A DNA stretch of 23,273 nucleotides from contig CAZEQL010000015.1 of assembly GCA_964514415.1 (NCBI GenBank), forward strand, positions 1 through 23,273, read 5' to 3'. This DNA is from CAZEQL01 sp964514415. GTDB lineage: Bacteria; Chloroflexota; Dehalococcoidia; GIF9; AB-539-J10. Positions 8,892 through 15,143 of the stretch are shown here, piece after piece; the stretch's first letter is position 1, and each line of letters opens with the position of its first letter. The notes beneath the pieces were generated by a model, which saw only the letters and a list, made by a program, of their open reading frames with translations, was not told where the DNA came from and did not search any database. Both the position numbers and the translations under genes were made by a program.

Positions 8892-10612
8892 TTATTCCTA
8901 CCTAAAAATGCGCGCAATTCTTCCAAAGACAGGGTATTTAATATGTGCTGAGGTTCACACCAAGCTCGGCGGGCCACGCCGATACCAAAACGCATAAAAC
9001 CTAGATGGGCAGTGCTATGAGCATCGGTTTCGATAGCGAGCCTTACTCCCAAATCCTTAGCACGGGAAGCATGAATATCGTTTAGATCAAGTCGCTTAGG
9101 CATAGCATTAATTTCCAGAACTTTGGCATTTTTAGCTGCTGCTCGGAAAATAGCTTCTAAATCTATGGCTATGGGTTCACGTTCACTCAAAAGGCGGCAT
9201 GTAGGATGAGCTATGATGTTAACATCTGGATTTTCCATAGCACGTAACACCCTCTTTGTCATTTTCTCCTCGCTTTGATTCATAGCGGAATGCACAGCAG
9301 CAATCACTATATCCAAATCAGTAAGTATTTCATGTGGCAAATCTAAACTACCATCCGCCCGAATATCAACTTCGATGCCGCTAAACACATGGATTCCACT
9401 TAACTTCGTATTTAACGCCCTAATCTCAGCCATCTGTCTTCTCAGCCTCTCCACATCAAGTCCATGAGCAATCCCTCGCCCACCGGAATGATCGGTAATT
9501 GCTATGTACTGGTAGCCCAAATCTTTGGCTGCTAGAGCCATTTCCTCAATGGAATTGTGCCCATCACTCCAATCAGTATGAACATGAAGGTCTCCCTTTA
9601 TATCAGCTATTTCTACCAGCTTTGGTATAGCACCTTGTTCTGCTCTTTCCACCTCGCCCTGAGCTTCCCGAAGCTCTGGAGGAATATATTGAAGCCCCAG
9701 CCGATGATAAAACTCTTCCTCAACAGCGAATTTCTCCAGCTTATCTGTAGCTAAATCTGTAATGCCATATTCGCTTAACTTTAACCCTTGTCTTCGCCCT
9801 TTCTCCCTCAAGGTAATATTATGCTGTTTGCTCCCAGTGAAATACTGAAGCAAAGAGCCAAAAGAATCATGCTCTACCATCCTTAGGTCTACCTGTAGCC
9901 CCCCAGAAACAATGGCACTTGCTTTAGTTGCCCCCTTAGCCAGAACTTGCCCCACACGAGGCAAGTCAACAAATGCATCTATAACCTCTTTAGGATTATC
10001 AGCAGTGCCCATAAGGTCGATATCGCCCAACGTCTCCCTGAAGCGACGCAGACTGCCGGCATAAGTCAAATTCCTTACACCTGAGATGGGACGGAGGGCA
10101 CCTAGAATTTCCTCTACAATGGGCAAAGCTTCACCAATAGGGGTACGCTGGTCTTTGCGGCGCAAAGCTTGAATTTGCTGAAGGATATTGTCAGCCGTCT
10201 TATCACCAAGGCGAAAAACATTGGCTACCCGACCATCCTTGATTGATTGCTCTAATTCATCAACTGACGTTATCCCCAATTCACTAGAAAGCCTATTAGC
10301 TGTTTTAGGACCTATTCCTGGGATAGCCCGGAGGTTGGTTATACCTTCAGGGAATTCAGCCTTCAAACTTTCGTAGTAACCTAGCTTCCCTGTAGTTACT
10401 AGCTCAGCAGTCTTTTTAGCTATTGCGTCACCTACACCGGGGATATTCTTTAAATCTTCCCCCTCCTCAAGCATAATCCTTATTTCCTTGGGATAATGCT
10501 CGATAGCTCGAGTTGCCCTTTGATAAGCACGAATCTTAAAGGTGTTATCTCCTTTAAGCTCTAGAAGGTCAGCAATGTCGCTGAATACTTTAGCAATAGC
10601 TGTGTTTTTCAC
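8888..10612 (-). CDS. polX: DNA polymerase X family protein with C-terminal PHP domain
   Basis: PolX is a gap-filling DNA repair polymerase whose PHP domain usually supplies 3'-5' exonuclease or AP-endonuclease activity. The 574-residue protein has an N-terminal 8-kDa-like region, helix-hairpin-helix motifs (LKNIPGVGDAIAKKT near 54-68 and LRAIPGIGPKTANRL near 94-108), the nucleotidyltransferase motif GSLRRFRETLGDIDLM (186-201, metal aspartates D197 and D199) and the third aspartate in VDLRMV (D242). The PHP domain begins at DLHVHTDWSDG (341-351) and keeps TDHS, SGIEVDI, AHP and ETDAHS, so its metal ligands appear complete. The start is GTG at 10612, fitting the family N-terminus, and it overlaps the upstream stop by one base (TAGTG). 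It is the middle gene of a compact minus-strand run. Confidence 0.95.
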   Translation of the reverse strand: MKNTAIAKVFSDIADLLELKGDNTFKIRAYQRATRAIEHYPKEIRIMLEEGEDLKNIPGVGDAIAKKTAELVTTGKLGYYESLKAEFPEGITNLRAIPGIGPKTANRLSSELGITSVDELEQSIKDGRVANVFRLGDKTADNILQQIQALRRKDQRTPIGEALPIVEEILGALRPISGVRNLTYAGSLRRFRETLGDIDLMGTADNPKEVIDAFVDLPRVGQVLAKGATKASAIVSGGLQVDLRMVEHDSFGSLLQYFTGSKQHNITLREKGRRQGLKLSEYGITDLATDKLEKFAVEEEFYHRLGLQYIPPELREAQGEVERAEQGAIPKLVEIADIKGDLHVHTDWSDGHNSIEEMALAAKDLGYQYIAITDHSGGRGIAHGLDVERLRRQMAEIRALNTKLSGIHVFSGIEVDIRADGSLDLPHEILTDLDIVIAAVHSAMNQSEEKMTKRVLRAMENPDVNIIAHPTCRLLSEREPIAIDLEAIFRAAAKNAKVLEINAMPKRLDLNDIHASRAKDLGVRLAIETDAHSTAHLGFMRFGIGVARRAWCEPQHILNTLSLEELRAFLGRNK

Positions 10613-11577
10613 TAATTAACGGACCACTTCCTCCGAATAGCCTCAGCACCACTAATGATATTACCGATAAGCTCCTTCACTGTGACTACTTTATCAATCG
10701 CACCCACGGCTAACGAGCCTGGGGCCATTTTTAATACCCCTTCAGGTTCGTTGAGCGACTCTGCAGATATGGATACATCTGAGGGCACATTCCCAGCCAC
10801 TTTTTCCAGCTTTAGAAACCACTCGCTCTCAGGGATTTTCCCTCTTTCTTTCATCACCTTTTCATAGTCTTCAGCATTTGGTGATGTCAGGACACGATCC
10901 CGAATTTCAGGGTCAGAAGGGGTATATTCCACCAATTTTTGTTTATAGCGATCAGATATAGTACACTCCTTGGTTGCCATAAACGCTGTGCCCATATATA
11001 TTGCCTCAGCACCCATCGCTAAGGCTGCCATAAAGCTGTAACTATCTCCAATGCCACCAGCAGCTATAACGGGAATCTTTATCCGTTTCACCGCCCAGGG
11101 GATTGTTATCAAGGTTGGTAGCTGGTCGGGACTCTTAAAGCCCGTCCCCTCCAACCCAACGATTACTACAGCATCTGCACCTTGTGCTTCAACAGACAAT
11201 GCATGCCTTACCGTAGCTACTTTGTGCATCCATTTGATGCCAGCAGCTTGCAACTTCTTTCCGTAAACATCACCACGATAAATGGAGGTCTCTACAAGCG
11301 GCACATTCTCCTCAATAATCACTTCTACCATCTTGTCAACATCCTGGCAGACGCCCATACTGATATTTACCGCAAATGGCTTATCTGTTTTTGCCTTTAA
11401 CCTGTGTATGTCTTCTCGCAGCCCTTCTGGGGTACGCAGCACGTGTGCAGTAATCATTCCTAATCCTCCTGCCTCAGACACGGCTGCTGCCAGAGCCGAT
11501 GTCCCAAAACCGCCAAAAGCCCCTTGAATGATGGGGTATTCTATACCCAGCATCTCAGTCATTCTTGTTTTCCACAC
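10612..11577 (-). CDS. Nitronate monooxygenase / NPD-family flavoprotein
   Basis: This is a TIM-barrel FMN protein of the nitronate monooxygenase (2-nitropropane dioxygenase) family, which also includes the enoyl-ACP reductase FabK. The 321 residues show PIIQGAFGG at the N-terminus, the FMN phosphate motif IPVIAAGGIGD, and GAEAIYMGTAFMAT after it. The segment GADAVVIVGLEGTGFKSP occupies the place where classical nitronate monooxygenases have EAGGH with the catalytic histidine. That histidine is absent here, so oxidation of nitronates is not assured; an enoyl reductase or other flavin role is possible. ATG at 11577 lies 6 bases after the small acidic ORF. Its TAG overlaps the polX GTG start by one base, so it is almost certainly in the same operon as polX. 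Confidence 0.88.
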   Translation of the reverse strand: MWKTRMTEMLGIEYPIIQGAFGGFGTSALAAAVSEAGGLGMITAHVLRTPEGLREDIHRLKAKTDKPFAVNISMGVCQDVDKMVEVIIEENVPLVETSIYRGDVYGKKLQAAGIKWMHKVATVRHALSVEAQGADAVVIVGLEGTGFKSPDQLPTLITIPWAVKRIKIPVIAAGGIGDSYSFMAALAMGAEAIYMGTAFMATKECTISDRYKQKLVEYTPSDPEIRDRVLTSPNAEDYEKVMKERGKIPESEWFLKLEKVAGNVPSDVSISAESLNEPEGVLKMAPGSLAVGAIDKVVTVKELIGNIISGAEAIRRKWSVN

Positions 11578-11583
11578 TTTCTT

Positions 11584-11814
11584 TTAACCTCCTTTATTAA
11601 TTAATTTTAGTTTCTCTCTTATCCATTCCCAATCAGGCTCTCCACAATTGAAAAAAGATTTGAAATTATCCTTCAGCCACTCGTAATAATCATCCTCAAC
11701 ATATTGGTAAAATGCTTCTACAAGTTGTTCCTTGGAAATATCATCAGGAATTTCTAGCTCTATACCCTCAAGTTCGCAATCAAGAAATTCTTCAACTACA
11801 TCTCTATCAAGCAT
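11584..11814 (-). CDS. Small, strongly acidic protein of unknown function
   Basis: The 76-residue product has about 22 acidic and 8 basic residues (net charge near -14) and is rich in aromatic residues (for example YQYVEDDYYEWL and EPDWEWIREKL). There is no signal peptide, membrane segment or recognised domain. ATG at 11814 has an AAGGTAAC-type ribosome site about 8 bases upstream. It lies 50 bases after the RelA/SpoT-like gene and 6 bases before the NPD gene, so it could belong to either. An acidic partner or antitoxin for the upstream nucleotidyltransferase is one idea, but this is position-based inference only. A simple accessory protein of the NPD-polX operon is equally possible. Confidence 0.65.
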   Translation of the reverse strand: MLDRDVVEEFLDCELEGIELEIPDDISKEQLVEAFYQYVEDDYYEWLKDNFKSFFNCGEPDWEWIREKLKLINKGG

Positions 11815-11864
11815 CTTGGGTTACCTTATATAAGTATTCTACAAGTTCACCCCTCACTAAATCC

Positions 11865-12824
11865 CTAGTAGTCGATGTTCACGCGACACGATGGGTCTAC
11901 TTTTTTAAGTTCAGGGCATATGTCTATCATCTCATCGGTTATAAATAAATATCTATTCTCTTTTTTCACATTCCTAAGAAAAGCCCCCTTTTCTAGGAAC
12001 AAGATAATCAATATTATCTGACATGGGGTAATTGAGACTGCCTTAACAATATTAGTGTACTTACTAAAGTTTAGCCAATTGGATAAATCTTCTACATTTG
12101 CTTCAGCTAGCCTTAGATACTCCTCAATAATAATGCTCGCTCTTCGTAAATCTTCAGGTAGTTTCTCAGTACTCCAAACGTCTTTAAGTAGCTTTATTAT
12201 CTCATTCCGCCGTTGATACGGTTTATATTCTCTTTCCTCTTGCATAGCAGCTATTTTCGGAAAATCACCTAACAATAGATCTAATAATTCAAGATTTGCT
12301 CTTATCTCACTTGCAGTTCTTTCTTTTTGCCAAGTTAATATATCTGTTTTATAAATTCCTTCACGTGTTACTTGATCTATTGCATGTTGTAGACCGGTTC
12401 TAATTTGTAATTCAAACTTTTTCCCTAATATCTCCTTGTTACTCATGAAGGGACTGTCTTTGAAACTCAATATCAAATGAATGGCATCGTACACAAATTC
12501 ATTTGGTGATCGAGACCTTTTAGATTTTTCATCCTCTATATTGAATTTTTCTTTTATCTTGTCTTTTACGACGTCTATTTCAGATATATTATTCACAATC
12601 AAGCTACAAGCCACTAAATCTTCAATCTCATCAGCCGGATTTTCATATCCTTCTTTCTCTATTTTTGCCATCAAGCTCTCTTTCGGTTTTATCCTTGTTT
12701 TAACATACCCAATATGTAATGACTCAGCTATATTACCAAGTGTTTGGTCGATGTTGAACTTGAGAAGATTTAAAGAATCTACTATTCTACCGTGGAAAGC
12801 TTCAATAGCTCTAGGAATTATCAT
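11865..12824 (-). CDS. RelA/SpoT-domain nucleotidyltransferase, stand-alone
   Basis: The 319-residue protein carries a RelA/SpoT-type synthetase domain without the HD hydrolase, TGS or ACT domains of long RSH proteins. Visible landmarks are RIKPKES (44-50, the basic ATP-binding segment), DEIEDLVACSLIV (65-77, metal aspartate D69), YDAIH (112-116) and FELQIRTGLQHAID (137-150, with the catalytic glutamate E138 in ExQIRT). These catalytic positions look intact. The C-terminal half is a separate region of unknown function. Small synthetases either make (p)ppGpp or, in toxSAS toxins, make (p)ppApp or pyrophosphorylate tRNA; the sequence does not say which. ATG overlaps the stop of the DUF262 gene (ATGA, 12821-12824). 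The gene is notably A+T rich. Confidence 0.85.
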   Translation of the reverse strand: MIIPRAIEAFHGRIVDSLNLLKFNIDQTLGNIAESLHIGYVKTRIKPKESLMAKIEKEGYENPADEIEDLVACSLIVNNISEIDVVKDKIKEKFNIEDEKSKRSRSPNEFVYDAIHLILSFKDSPFMSNKEILGKKFELQIRTGLQHAIDQVTREGIYKTDILTWQKERTASEIRANLELLDLLLGDFPKIAAMQEEREYKPYQRRNEIIKLLKDVWSTEKLPEDLRRASIIIEEYLRLAEANVEDLSNWLNFSKYTNIVKAVSITPCQIILIILFLEKGAFLRNVKKENRYLFITDEMIDICPELKKVDPSCRVNIDY

Positions 12825-13831
12825 TTCCCTTTTACAATAATAAGACTTTTTAATATGTCTTCACGCCTCTCCCTACTTCTGATGCTATTCGACGCTTGCC
12901 TAACCGCCCATGCGTACAGTTGAGCTTGATCGTCTTCTATATCGTCTCGGATATTATCTGCAAACTGTAAGAGGTTTTCTCTCGTCCTTTCAACATCTAC
13001 CTCTAACCCACCACCATTCTCATCATATAACTTAGACATTGTAGACCATAAAGAATAGAGATCTGCAAGATTACTATAACGTGTTTTGTATATCTTTAGC
13101 TTTGCAATTAGATCCTTACATACTTCATATTTCCTTCTATTGCTATCTAAATCTGGAATATCATCATCATAATTTGCATAGTAACCATCTAAATGGTCTC
13201 TACCATCTGTGATTCCGTGCATGACTACCAAAAATATTTCCGAAACATATTCAATGTCTAACATCCTTCTTATTCTTGAAGTAGTAGATATCCCCATATC
13301 ACGCCAGAATGGATCATCTACTAATTGGGTTACATAAGTGATGAATACTCCAGCGAACCGTGCATGACGTAGCTCTTGTGCATTTAACCGAGCAACATTT
13401 CTGTTCAACCTGTCAAAACACTGATTTAAGTCTACTCTATTCGCGTCCTTGAGATATTCTATTGTAAACTTATACCCCCAGAAACCAGCTTTTACTTTGT
13501 CTGGCAGTTGTGAAAAATACTTACCGGCGTAATCAGGGTCACTATATTTCTCTGATGATATAGCTAATTCATCTCTTACAAATTCGAAAACTGTTAAAAG
13601 TCTTTGCTTACCATCAACAACATGGTATTTAGTAATGCCGGTCGGACTAATCTCAACTGCCAGGAATATGGTTGGACAAGGGAAGTTCCGAAGAATTGTA
13701 TCAATGAAATAGACTTTGTAGTCATTATTCCAAATACTTTTTCTTTGATACGGAGGCTCTAAATCCAGATTCCCCATTCTATATTGATCTGTAAACCAAG
13801 ACAGCATCTGAAAGTTTGAATCCCGTTCCAT
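12821..13831 (-). CDS. DUF262 (GmrSD N-terminal type) protein
   Basis: This 336-residue protein belongs to the DUF262 family (the ParB/sulfiredoxin-like NTPase domain of GmrSD, SspE and related anti-phage enzymes). Family marks are PPYQRKSIWN (26-35), the DGxQR box as VVDGKQRLL (71-79), FDRLNRN (139-145) and LNAQELRHARF (149-159). It stops after the helical domain and has no C-terminal DUF1524/HNH nuclease domain, so it probably senses or switches rather than cuts DNA. A GGGGGT ribosome site lies about 10 bases before the ATG at 13831. Its stop overlaps the start of the RelA/SpoT-like gene by 4 bases, a strong sign that the two products work together. Base composition is A+T rich (sampled lines about 32-35% GC). 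Confidence 0.88.
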   Translation of the reverse strand: MERDSNFQMLSWFTDQYRMGNLDLEPPYQRKSIWNNDYKVYFIDTILRNFPCPTIFLAVEISPTGITKYHVVDGKQRLLTVFEFVRDELAISSEKYSDPDYAGKYFSQLPDKVKAGFWGYKFTIEYLKDANRVDLNQCFDRLNRNVARLNAQELRHARFAGVFITYVTQLVDDPFWRDMGISTTSRIRRMLDIEYVSEIFLVVMHGITDGRDHLDGYYANYDDDIPDLDSNRRKYEVCKDLIAKLKIYKTRYSNLADLYSLWSTMSKLYDENGGGLEVDVERTRENLLQFADNIRDDIEDDQAQLYAWAVRQASNSIRSRERREDILKSLIIVKGK

Positions 13832-13941
13832 TTATATTGTACCCCCTAAGATATTCCCTTTTCTCTCAGCTAGTTACCAACCCTCTTCTCCTCATACATT
13901 TCCATCAAATCATTAAACTTCATTTCTTTACCATCGCCTCA

Positions 13942-14181
13942 TCAATACGCCTTCACAAAGGCCGTCATTAACTCATAGATTTCGGTGTTAAAACGTTCCA
14001 GGCTTTCGTTGTTCTCTTGCCTCGCATCCTCTATCTTATAAAGGGTTATTTGCCTTAATAAAATTGCTTCCCTGCGCCTTACCTCATGCGGGGGGAAATG
14101 GCCACTAGGCGGAGACGAAGACAAACTATTTACATCTTTGTTCGCATCCCTGATAGCCTTTTGCAATTCTTCATCAGTCAC
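13942..14181 (-). CDS. Small helical protein of unknown function
   Basis: An 79-residue charged protein with no recognised domain; the pattern DEELQKAIRDANKDV and the long stretch RRREAILLRQITLYKIEDARQ suggest helices, possibly a coiled coil. I chose the GTG at 14181 because AGGA lies about 6 bases upstream; an in-frame GTG at 14199 would add six residues, but it overlaps the duplicated secA tail and has no ribosome site. It follows vapC and precedes the DUF262 gene by 110 bases on the same strand. It could be a remnant or a real accessory gene. Function cannot be stated. Confidence 0.5.
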   Translation of the reverse strand: MTDEELQKAIRDANKDVNSLSSSPPSGHFPPHEVRRREAILLRQITLYKIEDARQENNESLERFNTEIYELMTAFVKAY

Positions 14182-14187
14182 AAGTTT

Positions 14188-14236
14188 CCTATCTCCCACA
14201 GCAATACTTGTGCTTCTTGCCTGAGTCGCAGAGGCA
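14188..14236 (-). repeat. Direct repeat of the secA 3' end, left copy
   Basis: These 49 bases match 15095-15143 at 41 positions without gaps, in the same orientation, 907 bases apart. The longest exact runs are 13 and 11 bases. The two copies flank the vapBC-like pair. Confidence 0.85.
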
Positions 14237-14242
14237 TAACAT
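14189..14242 (-). pseudogene. 17-codon SEC-C zinc-motif ORF, relic copy of the secA 3' end
   Basis: ATG at 14242 opens a 17-codon frame encoding MLCLCDSGKKHKYCCGR and ending with TAG. It aligns without gaps to the SecA C-terminus CPCGSGKKYKYCCGR, and keeps all four zinc-binding cysteines (CxC...CC). It begins one base after the vapC stop. The DNA match to the secA 3' end is about 84%. It is most simply a decayed duplicate of the secA tip. Whether it is translated as a peptide is unknown. Confidence 0.55.
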
Positions 14243-14243
14243 C

Positions 14244-14699
14244 TTAAGAAACCTCGTGCCCCTTCGGGCTATCCCATCCTGCCCATTTTATTCTGGAGAC
14301 CTTGTCCTGTAGCGAATTAACAAACCTCTTATCATTGGTCCACAATTCACAGTCCATCAGTTCAGCAACAGCTAAATATTGCATATCATAAGTTCGGGGA
14401 AGATTAAACCGTTTGGCTAACTCCCAGGCCACTTCTTGAATCCTGGAATTATCAATGCTTCTCACTCCTATCTCTAAGTAAGCTGAAAATGCCTCCTCTC
14501 CTTCTTCGGGCAAGAGCTTTCTAAGATAGACTTGCTCTCTGAGAACTGAGGTAACCTCAGCGTGAAATAGAGGAGCACTAATAATCTCCACCCCTTTCTT
14601 ATACCACTCTCGATGCAAGGCATTAGTTACTTTATTTTGCTCTGTAGGTAATAGCCAAGTTAAAACTAAGCTAGCATCAACGCACACATTGCTGTTCAT
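14244..14699 (-). CDS. PIN-domain ribonuclease toxin (VapC-like)
   Basis: A 151-residue PIN-domain protein, expected to be a metal-dependent RNase toxin. The acidic catalytic set is visible: D8 (VCVDASLVL), E48 (FHAEVTSVLRE), D105 (TYDMQYLAVAE) and D123 (ELWTNDKRF). The length is normal for VapC. ATG at 14699 overlaps the stop of the upstream HTH gene by 4 bases (ATGA), the usual toxin-antitoxin arrangement with the antitoxin first. The catalytic residues look intact, so the toxin is probably active. The RNA target cannot be predicted. It lies inside the accessory block flanked by copies of the secA 3' end. Confidence 0.9.
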   Translation of the reverse strand: MNSNVCVDASLVLTWLLPTEQNKVTNALHREWYKKGVEIISAPLFHAEVTSVLREQVYLRKLLPEEGEEAFSAYLEIGVRSIDNSRIQEVAWELAKRFNLPRTYDMQYLAVAELMDCELWTNDKRFVNSLQDKVSRIKWAGWDSPKGHEVS

Positions 14700-15013
14700 A
14701 AACTATGCCTTTGACGAGATTCTTCAATCAAGGCGGGAATATCAAAGTTTGTTCCCGTTCTGGCTCTTATTCTCTTTTGCAAAGCTTCTGCACGCTCAAT
14801 GGATTCGCTCTTTTCCCATGTCCTACGCTTATTTGCACTCAACTTGTTTAAAAATGCCCTCAGGTCACTCTTCTTTATAAACAGTTGATTGCCAAGCTTC
14901 TGGGCAGGTAGCTTCCCTGACCAAATCCACCTCCGCACAGTTTCCATGCCCCGGCCGCTCTCCCTAGCAGCCTCCTTTACACTTATGAGATTCTCCATAA
15001 CTCTTGTATCCAT
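14696..15013 (-). CDS. Excisionase/MerR-type HTH protein, probable antitoxin of the PIN toxin
   Basis: The 105-residue protein has an N-terminal MerR/excisionase-type helix-turn-helix (SVKEAARESGRGMETVRRWIWSGKLPAQK region, residues 11-39, followed by LFIKKSDLRAFL) and a charged C-terminal helix ending IPALIEESRQRHSL, suited to binding the toxin. It is therefore a likely VapB-like antitoxin and repressor. ATG at 15013 has a GGGGAG ribosome site about 7 bases upstream. Its own promoter and a palindrome at the start site lie just upstream, which fits self-regulation. The HTH type differs from the AbrB or RHH folds of classical VapB, so I give no vapB symbol. Confidence 0.85.
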   Translation of the reverse strand: MDTRVMENLISVKEAARESGRGMETVRRWIWSGKLPAQKLGNQLFIKKSDLRAFLNKLSANKRRTWEKSESIERAEALQKRIRARTGTNFDIPALIEESRQRHSL

Positions 15014-15035
15014 TTCATACTCCCCATAAGGTTGT

Positions 15036-15049
15036 TGTAGGCTACTACA
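15036..15049. promoter_or_regulatory. Operator-like palindrome of the toxin-antitoxin pair
   Basis: TGTAG-GCTA-CTACA is a perfect inverted repeat of 5-base arms. It touches the -10 box and covers the expected transcription start (about 15042), the usual place for an antitoxin operator. Confidence 0.5.
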
Positions 15050-15077
15050 CTATATAAAAATATCCTCAATTTGTCAA
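15049..15077 (-). promoter_or_regulatory. Promoter of the toxin-antitoxin pair
   Basis: On the minus strand: TTGACA (15072-15077), a 17-base spacer and TATAGT (15049-15054), which is 11 of 12 consensus positions. It begins 19 bases after the secA stop and gives the pair its own transcription. Confidence 0.75.
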
Positions 15078-15094
15078 GCGTAAGCGAGAAAATG

Positions 15095-15143
15095 CCTATC
15101 TTCCGCAGCAATACTTATACTTCTTGCCTGAGCCACAGGGACA
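15095..15143 (-). repeat. Direct repeat, right copy (the functional secA 3' end)
   Basis: This holds the last codons and stop of secA. It matches 14188-14236 at 41 of 49 bases. Differences are mostly at third codon positions, with three amino-acid changes (P to L, G to D, Y to H in the left copy). Confidence 0.85.

Noticed and set aside
12481..12840. 119-codon plus-strand frame opposite the RelA-like gene
   Set aside because: It lies wholly antisense to a gene with clear RelA/SpoT motifs and shows only the hydrophobic bias expected from antisense of an A+T-rich gene.
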